A DNA stretch of 64,000 bases from Novosphingobium sp. 9 (lineage in GTDB: Bacteria; Pseudomonadota; Alphaproteobacteria; Sphingomonadales; Sphingomonadaceae): contig NZ_CP022707.1 of assembly GCF_025340265.1 (NCBI RefSeq), forward strand, positions 1,612,501-1,676,500, written 5' to 3'. The notes beneath the pieces are model-generated. The model searched no databases. It was not told where the DNA came from and saw only the letters and a program-made list of their open reading frames with translations. The translations under genes and the position numbers were made by a program. How positions within the stretch are numbered: position 1 is the stretch's first letter; each line of letters begins with the position of its first letter. Below are positions 19,116 to 30,420 of the stretch, in pieces.

Positions 19116-20231
19116 TCAATTTAATGTCTTCGGCCCCCGGTTCCACGTGTTCACGGCCATGACGGTGCCAAGGCAGATCATGTTGGTCATCATCGAGGTG
19201 CCGCCGTGGCTCATGAAGGGGAGCGGAATTCCGACCACCGGAGCAAGGCCCATGACCATCATCAGGTTGATCGCGACGTAGAAGAACACCGTTGCCGTCA
19301 TGCCCATCGCCAGCAAGGATGAGAAGCGATCCTGCGAGCGGCGAGCGACGCCAAGGCCCCACGAGATGATGATGCTGAACACGCCGATCACGAACAGGCC
19401 GCCCAGCATGCCCCATTCCTCTGCCATGGTGGCGAAGACAAAGTCGGTATGGGCCTCGGGCAGGTATTGCAGGTGGCTCTGCGTGCCGTTGCCGAAGCCC
19501 TTGCCGAACAGGCCGCCCGAGCCGATGGCGATTTTCGACTGGGTGATGTGGTAGCCGGTGCCCAGCGGGTCGCTTTCCGGGTTGAGGAAGATCAGCACGC
19601 GGTTGCGCTGATAATCGTGCAGCGCGAAGAAGAAGGCGAGGGGCGCCGCGATTATCCCGGCGAGCCCTGCGCTGACGAACCACCACATCGGCAGACCCGC
19701 CAGGAACATCACCACCGCGCCGCCAAAGCAGATGGCAAGGGCGGTGCCGAGATCGGGCTGGAGCATCACGAAAGCGGCGGGAATGCCGATCAGCACGCCT
19801 GCGGGCACAAGACCACGCCAACTGGCGGTCATCGGCGGGGGCAAGGTCTCGTAGAACTTGGCCAGCACCAGCACGATGGCGGGCTTCATCAGTTCCGAGG
19901 GCTGGAGCGTCATGAAGCCCAGGTTCAGCCAGCGCCGACTGCCGCCGCCGACCGCGCCGAACACTTCCACCATGACCAGCAGCACGACGATGGCGCCGTA
20001 GATCGGGTAGGCCCAGTTGCGGAAAAAATCGCGGTTGAAGCGCGAGATCACCATCGCCATGCCCAGGAACACGACGAAGCGCATCAGATGATTGATGGCG
20101 TAGGGCTCCCAGTGCCCACCGGCAGCGGAATAGAGCACCGCGCCGCCCAGCGAGACGAGGCCCATCAGCGGCAGGATCATGCGCCAGGGCTGGCGCGCGA
20201 TCATGTCGGGAACGATCGAGCGGCTGATCAC
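19116..20231 (-). CDS. rodA: Rod-shape peptidoglycan polymerase RodA (SEDS family)
   Basis: RodA is the SEDS glycosyltransferase that polymerises lateral-wall glycan together with PBP2. The 371-aa sequence has about ten membrane helices and family phrases such as GGGSRRWLNLGFMTLQPSELMKP (about 95-117), LQPDLGTA (about 157) and SHGGTSMMTN near the C-terminus. It starts with GTG at 20231; the start overlaps the mrdA stop (GTGA), so RodA and PBP2 are translationally coupled, matching their function as one complex. It is the last gene of the mreBCD-mrdA-rodA operon. Confidence 0.96.
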   Translation of the reverse strand: MISRSIVPDMIARQPWRMILPLMGLVSLGGAVLYSAAGGHWEPYAINHLMRFVVFLGMAMVISRFNRDFFRNWAYPIYGAIVVLLVMVEVFGAVGGGSRRWLNLGFMTLQPSELMKPAIVLVLAKFYETLPPPMTASWRGLVPAGVLIGIPAAFVMLQPDLGTALAICFGGAVVMFLAGLPMWWFVSAGLAGIIAAPLAFFFALHDYQRNRVLIFLNPESDPLGTGYHITQSKIAIGSGGLFGKGFGNGTQSHLQYLPEAHTDFVFATMAEEWGMLGGLFVIGVFSIIISWGLGVARRSQDRFSSLLAMGMTATVFFYVAINLMMVMGLAPVVGIPLPFMSHGGTSMMTNMICLGTVMAVNTWNRGPKTLN

Positions 20232-22325
20232 TGTCCGCCTCCGTTGGTCGGCCGCGCCGACGGAGCCTGAATGACGGGCGCAGCCGGTTTGGGCGCGTTG
20301 GGTGTCACGTTGACCGGTTCGGGCGCTGGCGACTGCGCATCGTTTACGATCGGCTGCGGGGCGTTCTGGGTGTTGTCCACCTGCTGGACCTCCGCAGCCT
20401 CTTCGGCATTCGTAACCTTGGGGGCTCCGGTGCCGTATTCGGCCACGTACTGGCGAAAGCGGGCATCAAGCCGCTGCTTCGGTGTGCCACCCCAGCCTTT
20501 TTCCAATTCCTCAAGCGCTTTCATGCCCAAGTCCTTGTCGAACAGATAGGTCATCACGTCGCGCGCGATGGGGTATGCAGAGGGAGATCCTCCACCATGC
20601 TCGATGGCGACGGCTATGGCGTAGCGTGGGTTGTCGAATGGCGCGAAGCAGATGAAGTGGCCATGATCGCGGTTCTTCCAGAGGCCGCCCTTGCCGTTAC
20701 CATGCTGAAGGCCGACGACCTGAGCTGTTCCGGATTTGCCGGCCATCTGTATGTCGGGCAACGGCAGCTTGGCGCGTGGAGCACTTCCATCCGGCCCGTT
20801 GACCACACGCCGCATACCTTCGTGAACCAGAGCGAGATGATCCTGCGGGATGCCAAGCGACGGAACATCCCCGTCATGAGCGCCATGGAACATATGCGGC
20901 ATCATCTTCTTGCCGGTGGCGATGCGGGTGGCCACCACCGCCTGCTGCAACGGATTGACGAGGAAGTACCCCTGACCGATCGTCGCGTTGACGGTATCGT
21001 AGATTTGCCACTCCTTGCCGTACTTGCGCAGCTTCCACGCAGGGTCGGGTACGGTGCCGTATGACTGGCCGAGCACCGGCAGGTCGAAGCTCTGTCCAAG
21101 GCCCATGCGGCGCGCCATGTTGGAGATGACGTCCATGCCCATTTTCTGGGCGAAGTAGTAGAAATAGACGTCGCAACTCTGGCGGATGGCGTGCGCCATG
21201 TTGACCGAGCCGTGGCCGTGGTGGTTCCAGCAGTGGAACACACGGTTGCCCACGCGCAGGCCGCCGTTGCAGACCACGCTGGCTTCGGGATCAAGCCCTG
21301 CTTCGAGGAAGCCAAGCGCCGCCGTCGGCTTGATCGTGGAGCCGGGGGATAGAGCCCGCGCAGCACCTTGTTGCGCAGCGGCACATGGTCGTCGTCCGAC
21401 AGCATCTTCCATTCCAGACGGCCGATACCGTCGGAAAAGCTGTTGGGATCGAAGCTGGGCATCGAGACCATCGCCAGCAGATCACCGGTTGCGCAGTCAG
21501 TGACGACGACGGAGCCCGATTCGAGGCCGATTCGGCGCGCCGCGTAGTCCTGAAGATCGGCGTCGATGCTGAGGCGCATCGTCTTGCCGGGAATATCCTC
21601 GCGCGTCTGGAGATCGCGCACGATGCGGCCCGATGCGGTCACTTCGACGCGGCGGGCGCCGGGCGTGCCGCGCAAGTCCTTCTCGTAGACCTTTTCCAGC
21701 GCATCCTTGCCCACCTTGTAGCCGGGCGTGATGAGCAGCGGATCGTGGTCCTTCTCGTACTCTTCGGCAGAGGCAGGGCCGACGTAGCCGACGAGGTGGC
21801 CGACGGCCGGTCCGGTGGGATAGAAACGCGAATAGCCGCGCTGGGTGATGACGCCGGGCAGATCGGGCAGGCGCACGGAAACGGCGGCGAACTTGTCCCA
21901 GTCGAGCCCGGTGGCGACTTCGACGGGCGTGAAGCCGTGCGACTTGTCGAGCTTGTCCTGCAGGTCCTGCAAGTCAACCGGCGTCAGGTCGAGCAGCTTG
22001 CCCAGCGTCTCGAGGGTGTGGGCGGGATCGGTCAGGCGCTCGGGATCAGGTCGACGCGGAAGTCGGCGCGGTTCGAGGCGAGCGGGATGCCCTTGCGGTC
22101 GAGAATCCAGCCACGGCGCGGCGGGATCAGCGTGAGGTTCACGCGATTGCTCTCGGCCTGAAGCTCGTACTTGGCGTTCTCGGCAATGGCGAGATAGCCG
22201 AGGCGGGTGGCCAAGAGCACGCCGACACCGCCCTGAATGCCGCCGACCAGCAGGCTGCGGCGGTCAAAGCTGTTGCGCAGGATTGCCGGACTGACGTGAC
22301 GCTGGAAACGGAACCGGAACTTCAT
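20228..22325 (-). CDS. mrdA: Penicillin-binding protein 2 transpeptidase, broken by two apparent frameshifts
   Basis: PBP2 cross-links the glycan made by RodA. An N-terminal anchor (about 28-50) precedes a dimerisation domain and a transpeptidase domain with GSTIKP (active Ser about residue 325), the SCD motif and a KSGTAQV motif. The C-terminus is Pro/Ala-rich. Two one-base losses break the frame, at GGG 22042-22044 (LIP to ERLTDPAH) and GGGGG 21344-21348 (immediately before GSTIKP). Adding both gives 699 codons plus stop. The start at 22325 overlaps the mreD stop. The gene is normally essential for rod shape, so error in the sequence is more likely than a true pseudogene. Confidence 0.93.
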
Positions 22326-22876
22326 CGTGCGGATCTGATAGGCCTGAGACGGAAACGGTCGGCAGCGGCAATGACGCGGCCGACGAGGGGGTAGAACAGC
22401 AGCGAGATCACCAGTTGCGGCACGATCACCTGCACCATGGCATGGGCGCCGTCGATATCGGCGACGCCAAGGCCCAGCAGGATATAGGTGATCACCAGCG
22501 AGACCGCCACCAGCCATTCGGTGATGAAATTGCGCCACGGCAGGCGGGTCTCGACGAGATCGAGCGCGATGGCCGCGAGCGACCAGCTCAGGACTGCAAA
22601 GCCGATGGGCTGTCCGCTGAACAAGTCATCCACGAAGCCCAGCGGAAGGCCTGCCCAGATCGGCAGCAGGCCGGGGCGCAATTGCCGCCAGGCCAGATAG
22701 GTCAGGAAACCAAAGGGCGGCAGCACGGGGGCCGAAGCGATCAGCAGCCAGCCCGGCACCATCGAGCACAGCACGATGGTCAGCCACGGCACCACATGGG
22801 CGAGGACCGGCGAGGGCACCCGGTTGATCCGCGGCCGCCCGCCAAGCCGGTCGCGGGCGGAAGGGAGCAGGCTCAT
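22322..22876 (-). CDS. mreD: Rod-shape-determining protein MreD
   Basis: A 184-aa hydrophobic protein with about five to six membrane helices, the usual size and topology of MreD. It contains the typical phrase GLPLGFVDDLFSGQPIG (about 96-112). MreD helps to hold MreBC and the RodA-PBP2 synthase together. Its start abuts the mreC stop and its stop overlaps the mrdA start, in line with a tightly packed operon. Confidence 0.93.
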   Translation of the reverse strand: MSLLPSARDRLGGRPRINRVPSPVLAHVVPWLTIVLCSMVPGWLLIASAPVLPPFGFLTYLAWRQLRPGLLPIWAGLPLGFVDDLFSGQPIGFAVLSWSLAAIALDLVETRLPWRNFITEWLVAVSLVITYILLGLGVADIDGAHAMVQVIVPQLVISLLFYPLVGRVIAAADRFRLRPIRSAR

Positions 22877-23835
22877 CAGTCGGCGGCCTGATCGTGGGTC
22901 TGCGCGGCAGCGTCGCTGGCGGCGGCAGCGCTCGATTCGTCGGCCGTCTCGACCGTACCGGTCGCCTCGGTATCCTGATGCGCGGGCGGTGTCGGCGGTG
23001 CCCAGGTCTTCTGGACCAGCACGAATTCGCTGTCGGACGGGTTGGTCAGCACTTGGGCAATGCCGCCGTCGCGCAGCAGCTTGATGATGACCACCATCGG
23101 CGTGCCGGGGCGATAGAGGCCGCCCGAGCCCGACGTGACCATGACATCACCGACCTTGAGCGGATTGAGCCCCAGATTGATCAGGCGGATGCGGATGGTG
23201 CCGTCACCGTTCCCCTGCGCGAAGGCGGGCACGCCGTCGGTCACGCGGCGGACCGGCACGACGCTTTCGGTATCGGTGATGAGCAGCACACGCGAACTGC
23301 GCGCGCCGACTTCGAGCACGCGGCCGATCAGGCCAAGGCGCGAGCGCACCGGCATGCCCTTGACCACGCCCTTGTCGGCCCCGGCGCCGAGCGTGGCATA
23401 ACGGCGCACGCTGGAGGAGGTCGAACTGGTCAGGCGGCCATAGGCAACGACGGTATCGTCGTCCTGTCCGAGCTGGAGCAGGGCCTTGAGGCGATGGTTC
23501 TCGTTAACCGTCGCCTGCGCCTCGACCAGACGGACCTTGGCGACGGCCAGTTCACGGCGCAAACGCGCGTTCTCGCCACCGGTCTGGAAGAAACCGGAGA
23601 CGGTACGAATCCAGTCGAGGCTACCGGCGCGCGTGTTCGCGATGGTCCTCGCGGCGGGCTCCCCGGCGTCTGCGGCAAGGGTGCGGAGCGGGGCGAAGCT
23701 TTCGGGGCTGGTCAGCGAGACCACCAGCAGGATGACGCCCACCGCCACACCCACGAACCACGCGATGTAGCTGGCAAAGGTCGAGTACTGCGCCCTGCGC
23801 GAAAAGCCGGTGCGCCGGTTGGCTGGCGGCGCCAT
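22876..23835 (-). CDS. mreC: Rod-shape-determining protein MreC
   Basis: A 319-aa bitopic protein: one membrane helix (about 22-44), a coiled-coil (about 85-120, ARLRRELAVAKVRLVEAQ) and two beta-barrel domains typical of MreC (phrases RSRLGLIGRVLEVG, GDVMVTSGSGGLYRPGTP). MreC activates PBP2 in the periplasm. The C-terminal 35 residues are a low-complexity Ala/Thr/Asp tail. It is separated from mreB by 135 bases. Confidence 0.95.
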   Translation of the reverse strand: MAPPANRRTGFSRRAQYSTFASYIAWFVGVAVGVILLVVSLTSPESFAPLRTLAADAGEPAARTIANTRAGSLDWIRTVSGFFQTGGENARLRRELAVAKVRLVEAQATVNENHRLKALLQLGQDDDTVVAYGRLTSSTSSSVRRYATLGAGADKGVVKGMPVRSRLGLIGRVLEVGARSSRVLLITDTESVVPVRRVTDGVPAFAQGNGDGTIRIRLINLGLNPLKVGDVMVTSGSGGLYRPGTPMVVIIKLLRDGGIAQVLTNPSDSEFVLVQKTWAPPTPPAHQDTEATGTVETADESSAAAASDAAAQTHDQAAD

Positions 23836-23970
23836 GCGCTCTCAACTCCCTCGATCGAAGCCGGGTGGCCACATGCGACCCGGCATTAAGCATGATGCGG
23901 ATACGGGGCGCCGGCATCAAGCGCCTGCACCCCGTATCCCGCGATTTCTCAAACGGTTCGTCGTGTCGGC

Positions 23971-25188
<1,218 letters not shown>

Positions 25189-25323
25189 CTATAGTGTGCC
25201 CCAACGGCGCATTTGCCGGCGAAGCCTGTGGCGTAATGGCGCGAATCGCCTCTGTTGAACGTCCGTTTTCGCTTTTGTTTCACCGTGCGAATCACTTCCG
25301 AACCAAGGACCGATTCTTTCCAT

Positions 25324-27183
25324 ATGCCCCCCATCCGTCGCCTGATCCGCCGTCTGCCTGAACATCTCGTCAACCGCATCGCGGCGGGCGAAGTGGTGGA
25401 GCGGCCCGCCGCCGCGCTCAAGGAACTGGTCGAGAATGCGATCGATGCCGGCAGTACCGAGATCGCCGTGCGGCTGGTCTCGGGCGGGCTCGACCTTATC
25501 GAAGTCACGGACGATGGCTGCGGCATGGAGCCCGACCAGATCGCGCTGGCGCTGGAGCGGCATGCCACCTCCAAGCTGCCGGACGAGGCGATCGAACTGG
25601 TCGCCACGCTGGGCTTTCGCGGCGAAGCGCTGCCCTCGATTGGCTCGGTGGCGAAGCTCACCATCGAGAGCCGCCCGCACGACGCACAAGAGGGCTGGCG
25701 TCGCGTGGTCGATCACGGGCAAGTAGCGGTGGACGAGCCTGCCGCGCTGCCGCCCGGCACACGAATCCGGGTGGAGGATCTGTTCGGCAAAGTGCCTGCG
25801 CGGCGCAAGTTCCTGCGCTCGGCACGGTCGGAATATGCGGCGTGTCAGGATGTGGTCCGGCGTCTGGCGATGGCGCGGCCCGATGTCGGCTTCACGCTGG
25901 AGCATGACGGGCGCCGGGTGATTGCGGTGCAGCCGCGCGAGGAACTGGCGGCGCGCGTTGCCCGCCTGATCGCGCGCGAACTGGCCGAGGACGGCGTGCT
26001 GATCGATGCCGAGCGCGGCCCTTGCAGGCTGACCGGCGTGGCGGGCCTGCCCACCTACAATCGCGGCGTGGCCGATCACCAGTACCTGTTCGTCAATGGC
26101 CGCCCGGTGAAGGATCGCCTGCTGGTGGGGGCGGTGCGCGGTGCCTATTCCGACATGCTGGCGCGCGATCGCCATGCGGTGCTGGCGCTGTTTCTTGAAC
26201 TTCCGCCCGAGGAAGTGGACGTCAACGTCCATCCGGCCAAGACCGAAGTGCGCTTCCGCGATCCGGCCTTCATCCGTGGCTTCCTGGTCGGCGCGCTGCG
26301 TCATGCGCTGGAAGGCGCGGGCCAGCGCAGTGCGCAGCCACCTTCGGCAGGGGCGATGGGCAACTGGCAGGTCGAGCCGGTCGCTCCATCCCGTGCCGAA
26401 CCTGCGCCGAGTATCGGATCGCTGTTTGCCCGCGAATATGCCCCGACTTCGGGACGCTTTTCGGAAACGCGTTACGAGCCCTCGCGCGTTTCCGAGGCGG
26501 GAGAGGTCTGGCGCAGCTATGAGCAGTCGGTCATGGCCGAACCTTCGGGGCGCGCCGAAACGTTGCCCGAAGAGGCCGCCGGGGAGGAGGAAGCCCTGCG
26601 CTATCCGCTGGGCGTGGCGCGCGGGCAGGTGTCCGACACCTATATCATCGCCGAGGCGGAGGATGGTCTCGTCATCGTCGACCAGCATGCCGCGCATGAA
26701 CGCTTGACGCTCGAACGCCTGAAAGCGGCGGGCGCCGAGGATGCGATGAAGCGCACGCAGGCGCTGCTGCTGCCCGAAGTCGTCGAACTGGAGGAAGTCG
26801 CCTGCGACGCGCTGGAGGACAAGCTGGAGGATCTGGCGCGCTTCGGGCTGGTGCTGGAGCGTTTCGGCCCCGCCGCGATGCTGGTGCGCGGCGTGCCCTC
26901 GGTGCTGGGCAAGGCGAATATCGAATCGCTGGTGCGCGACGTGTCGGACGACCTTGCGAAGAACGGCGATGCGCTTCTGCTGGGCGAGAAGCTCGACCTC
27001 GTGCTGGCGACGATGGCCTGCCACGGATCAGTGCGGGCAGGGCGCTCTTTGTCGGTGGCCGAGATGAACGCGCTGCTGCGCGAAATGGAGCGCACGCCGC
27101 GTTCGGGCCAGTGCAACCATGGACGCCCTACGTGGGTTAAACTTGCACACAACGACATCGAAAAGCTGTTTGGACGAAAATGA
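25324..27183 (+). CDS. mutL: DNA mismatch repair protein MutL
   Basis: MutL couples MutS mismatch recognition to strand removal. A GHKL ATPase domain occupies about 1-330 (NRIAAGEVVERPAAALKELV, DDGCGM, LGFRGEALPSI), followed by a variable linker and a C-terminal dimerisation domain. The C-terminal motif DQHAAHERLTLE fits the metal-dependent endonuclease motif of MutL proteins from species without MutH. The chosen start (MPPIRRLIRRLP) is at 25324; the upstream extension to 25255 is not family-like. The stop overlaps the start of the next lipoprotein gene. Confidence 0.95.
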   Translation: MPPIRRLIRRLPEHLVNRIAAGEVVERPAAALKELVENAIDAGSTEIAVRLVSGGLDLIEVTDDGCGMEPDQIALALERHATSKLPDEAIELVATLGFRGEALPSIGSVAKLTIESRPHDAQEGWRRVVDHGQVAVDEPAALPPGTRIRVEDLFGKVPARRKFLRSARSEYAACQDVVRRLAMARPDVGFTLEHDGRRVIAVQPREELAARVARLIARELAEDGVLIDAERGPCRLTGVAGLPTYNRGVADHQYLFVNGRPVKDRLLVGAVRGAYSDMLARDRHAVLALFLELPPEEVDVNVHPAKTEVRFRDPAFIRGFLVGALRHALEGAGQRSAQPPSAGAMGNWQVEPVAPSRAEPAPSIGSLFAREYAPTSGRFSETRYEPSRVSEAGEVWRSYEQSVMAEPSGRAETLPEEAAGEEEALRYPLGVARGQVSDTYIIAEAEDGLVIVDQHAAHERLTLERLKAAGAEDAMKRTQALLLPEVVELEEVACDALEDKLEDLARFGLVLERFGPAAMLVRGVPSVLGKANIESLVRDVSDDLAKNGDALLLGEKLDLVLATMACHGSVRAGRSLSVAEMNALLREMERTPRSGQCNHGRPTWVKLAHNDIEKLFGRK

Positions 27184-27689
27184 CAAGAAAAGGTCTTCTC
27201 GGTTTTTGTACCCCCATCGCTCTGGCGGCCTTGCTGACGGCCTGCCACCACCAGCCCACCCCTGAAGATCGCGCGTCCGATGCCAAGGATATCGCGATGG
27301 TGGAGCGGATGAACGAGACGCCGCTCAGGCCGATCCAGCCCAAGCCGCTGGACGCCGCCGCGATCGCGCGTTTCGGGCTCGATCGACCGGGCTGCATGTT
27401 CACCAAGCATGGGCAGACGGCGATGATCTTCTTCGCAGGGGCGCAGGATGGCTACATGCTGGCCGATGGTGATCTCCAGCGTTTCGCGGCGCAGGAGGAC
27501 ACCGCCCAGATCACCGACAATGCGCGCACCGGCTATGTCGGCCTGCGCTATACCGTCGATTTCCTGCGCCAGCCTTCGGACATGGATTCAGGCGACGGGA
27601 TGGACGGCCTTGCCACGCGCATGATCGTCCATGATCCCCATCACCGCGTGGTCTTCACCGCCGACGGGGCAATGGCCTGCCATAATTAA
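27180..27689 (+). CDS. Small lipoprotein, function unknown
   Basis: A 169-aa protein with a lipoprotein signal and lipobox LLTAC (Cys about residue 22). The rest is soluble with no motif I recognise; it contains two further Cys residues, near LDRPGCMF and AMACHN at the very end, which could form a disulfide. The ATG overlaps the mutL stop (ATGA), so it is translated with mutL, although a link to mismatch repair is not implied. It converges on the phosphodiesterase gene with a 14-base gap. Confidence 0.75.
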   Translation: MTRKGLLGFCTPIALAALLTACHHQPTPEDRASDAKDIAMVERMNETPLRPIQPKPLDAAAIARFGLDRPGCMFTKHGQTAMIFFAGAQDGYMLADGDLQRFAAQEDTAQITDNARTGYVGLRYTVDFLRQPSDMDSGDGMDGLATRMIVHDPHHRVVFTADGAMACHN

Positions 27690-27703
27690 GAACAAACCAG
27701 CGC

Positions 27704-28969
27704 TTATTTGCGCAACGCGGCCTTGAACGGAGCATCGTTTCCGTCCGCCTCGGGCTTGGGCGCGAGGCCGAGGAGGTCGCGCACCAGCGGTTCCACGTCC
27801 ACGTTGTCGAACGCGGGGAGCGCGCCTTTGCGCTCGATGTCGGGGCCTGCGGCGACGAACAGCGCGGCCATTTCGGGCGCGGCATTGTCCCAGCCATGGC
27901 TGCCGCCGGTCTTTTCCTCGGTGGGTGCGGTGGCGGCGATCTGCCAGCCGGTCTCGGCAAGGCAGAAGTAGGGCGCGATGCGCGGGTTGGTGCCGTAGTG
28001 CAGCCGCGCCGGAATTTCGCCCTTGCGCCAGCATTGCATGTGGTCGTGCGGGGCGAGTAGGGCGGCTTCCAGTTTCGCGGTGTTGCCCTCGGTCGGCTGA
28101 AGCGATGCGAAAGGCCCCGAATCGACGATCCGGTAGAGCGCCGGATCGGCCACCTTGTCGAGCGCGACCACCCGCTGGCTGGAAATCGCTGCCATGCCAT
28201 GGTCGGCCACGACGATCACGTCGGCCTTGATGCCTTGCGCCTTGAGCCCCGCGACCAGATCGCCGATGTGGCTGTCGACGTCGTGGATCGCATCGTTGGT
28301 GCGGGCATCGTCGGGGCCGTACATGTGGCCCGCCGTATCCACCGTGTCGAAATAGAGCGTGACGAGGCGCGGGCGGATGGCAGCGGGGCGGCGCATCCAG
28401 TCGAGCACGGCATTGACGCGCTGGGTGGCATCGACGGCGCCGTTGTACTGCTGCCAGTCCTCGGGGCGCGTGCCGCCCGTGACAACCGGATAGCCGTGCT
28501 GTGCCATGGTGCCGCCCCAGCCGATGTTCGATCCGGGCCAGAACATCGTCGCGGTGCGGATGCCCGCCTTTTCGGCGGCGACCCAGATCGGCTCGGCCTC
28601 GTCCCACCAGAACGGATCATCGCTTTTCATCGTGAATGTCTCGCCGGGGCGGCGCGGGTCTTCGAAGGTGTTGCCGACGATGCCGTTGTGGTCGGGGTAT
28701 TCACCAGTCACGAGCGCCCAGTGATTGGGGAAGGTCTTGGACGGAAACGAGGGGCGCATCGCCGCCGAGATGCCTTTCGCCGCCAGCGCCGAGAGATTGG
28801 GCGTGATACCCCGCTGGAGGTAATCTGCCCGGAAGCCGTCGATGGAGACCAGAATGACGACGGGTCGCTTGCTCGAAGACGTTGCTGCCTGAGCAGTTCC
28901 CTGATGGGCGAGAGCGGGAACGGGCGAGAGCGCCAGCAGGGCGCCGAGCAGGGGAGCGAATCGCGACAT
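27704..28969 (-). CDS. Secreted ectonucleotide pyrophosphatase/phosphodiesterase (alkaline phosphatase superfamily)
   Basis: An exported 421-aa metal-dependent phosphodiesterase, likely periplasmic. A signal peptide (cleavage after ALAHQ, about residue 22) precedes the first metal site VSIDGFRADY and the nucleophile region PSFPSKTFPNHWALVTG, where Thr of KTFPN is the expected catalytic residue. Later motifs VTLYFDTVDTAGHMYGPDD and VVADHGMA supply the remaining metal ligands. It likely hydrolyses nucleotide or phosphodiester substrates, but the substrate is not known. I chose ATG 28969; the longer frame to 29062 lacks a signal-like start. Confidence 0.9.
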   Translation of the reverse strand: MSRFAPLLGALLALSPVPALAHQGTAQAATSSSKRPVVILVSIDGFRADYLQRGITPNLSALAAKGISAAMRPSFPSKTFPNHWALVTGEYPDHNGIVGNTFEDPRRPGETFTMKSDDPFWWDEAEPIWVAAEKAGIRTATMFWPGSNIGWGGTMAQHGYPVVTGGTRPEDWQQYNGAVDATQRVNAVLDWMRRPAAIRPRLVTLYFDTVDTAGHMYGPDDARTNDAIHDVDSHIGDLVAGLKAQGIKADVIVVADHGMAAISSQRVVALDKVADPALYRIVDSGPFASLQPTEGNTAKLEAALLAPHDHMQCWRKGEIPARLHYGTNPRIAPYFCLAETGWQIAATAPTEEKTGGSHGWDNAAPEMAALFVAAGPDIERKGALPAFDNVDVEPLVRDLLGLAPKPEADGNDAPFKAALRK

Positions 28970-29048
28970 GGGCCGATGCTTAGCCGTTCGATCATGACAG
29001 TTCAGCATGCAGATCGCGTGAACATGCAAGAAAATGCGGCACATGCGA

Positions 29049-29076
29049 AAAAGGCGCCGCAACCGCGACGCCTTTT
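29049..29076 (-). terminator. Intrinsic terminator after ychF
   Basis: AAAAGGCG (29049-29056) and CGCCTTTT (29069-29076) form a hairpin. On the minus strand it ends in a run of five T, 25 bases past the ychF stop. Confidence 0.75.
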
Positions 29077-29100
29077 CGTGTTTCCGAACAGGAAGGCGGA

Positions 29101-30201
29101 TCAGACGTTGAACTTGAAGTGCATCACGTCGCCATCGGCTACGAGATACTCCTTGCCTTCCTGACGCAGCTTGCCCGCTTCCTTGGCCGCGCTCTCGCCG
29201 CCGAGCGTTACGAAGTCCTCGTAGGCGATGGTCTCGGCGCGGATGAAGCCGCGCTGCATGTCGGAGTGGATGGTGCCCGCGGCCTCGGGCGCCTTGGCGC
29301 CCTTGTGGACGGTCCAGGCGCGGGCTTCCTTGGGACCGACGGTGAAGAAGGTGAGCAGTTCGAGCAGCTCGTACCCGGCGCGGATGATCCGCGCGAGGCC
29401 GGTTTCGTGCAGGCCCATTTCCTCAAGGAAGACGAGGCGCTCTTCCATGTCCATGCCGACCAGATCGGCTTCGATCGCGGCGGAGACGATGACGGCGGTT
29501 GCGTTCTCGGCCTTGGCCTTCTCGAACACGCGCTTCGAGAAATCGTTGCCCTCGGCAGCGCACTCTTCCTCGACGTTGCAGACGTAGAGCACCGGCTTGG
29601 CCGTGAGCAGCTGTGCCTGTGCGAAGATGCGGGCTTCGTCCTCATCCTTGGGCTGGGTCAGGCGCGCGGGCTTGCCGTCGCGCAGCAGGTCCAGTGCCTG
29701 CCCGAGCACCGATGCGGTGATCTTGGCTTCCTTGTCGCCCTGCGTCGCCTTCTTCTGGGCTGCGGGCACGCGCTTTTCGAGGCTTTCGAGGTCGGAGAGC
29801 AGCAGCTCGGTCTCGACCGTCTCGGCATCGGCGATGGGATCGACCTTGTTGTCGACGTGCTGGATATCGTCGTTTTCGAAGCAGCGCAGCACGTGGACGA
29901 CGGCATCGACCTCGCGAATGTTGCCGAGGAACTGGTTGCCAAGGCCTTCACCCTTCGAGGCGCCACGTACAAGACCGGCGATGTCGACGAACGAAAGCTG
30001 CGTCGGGATGATCTTGGCCGAGCCGGCAATCGCGGCCAGCTTGTCCAGCCGCACGTCGGGCACGCCGACCTGGCCGACGTTCGGCTCGATCGTGCAGAAC
30101 GGATAGTTCGCCGCCTGCGCGGCCTGCGTCTCGGTCAGCGCATTGAACAAGGTCGACTTGCCGACATTCGGCAGGCCCACGATCCCGCAACGGAAACCCA
30201 T
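29101..30201 (-). CDS. ychF: Redox-regulated ATPase YchF
   Basis: A universally conserved Obg-family P-loop protein that prefers ATP to GTP. The 366-aa sequence has G1 GLPNVGKST (about 8-16), G3 DIAGLVRGA, the altered G4 NVEE that explains ATP preference, a coiled-coil insert (about 125-200) and a C-terminal TGS domain (about 280-366, FFTVGPKEARAW, DMQRGFIRAE). It binds ribosomes and has been tied to oxidative stress control. Start at 30201 (MGFRCGIVGLPN); upstream in-frame codons to 30318 are not family-like. Confidence 0.96.
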   Translation of the reverse strand: MGFRCGIVGLPNVGKSTLFNALTETQAAQAANYPFCTIEPNVGQVGVPDVRLDKLAAIAGSAKIIPTQLSFVDIAGLVRGASKGEGLGNQFLGNIREVDAVVHVLRCFENDDIQHVDNKVDPIADAETVETELLLSDLESLEKRVPAAQKKATQGDKEAKITASVLGQALDLLRDGKPARLTQPKDEDEARIFAQAQLLTAKPVLYVCNVEEECAAEGNDFSKRVFEKAKAENATAVIVSAAIEADLVGMDMEERLVFLEEMGLHETGLARIIRAGYELLELLTFFTVGPKEARAWTVHKGAKAPEAAGTIHSDMQRGFIRAETIAYEDFVTLGGESAAKEAGKLRQEGKEYLVADGDVMHFKFNV

Positions 30202-30420
30202 CTCGTCATTCTCCTCTGGCGCGGCTGCGAGGGTACGCGAAGGCTCCGGCAGGGCGGTGGGGCCAGTGATGACGACCATCCGCGCCGGGCGCGCGCCCGC
30301 AGCCTGTCGCGCGAACATGCGCCGCCCATAGCGCCGGTATCGCGGCTTGACCAGTTGTCAGCGCGCGACCAAGCCTTGTCCTTCACGGAAATTTCAGGGC
30401 TGCGGCCCTAGCAGGATGCC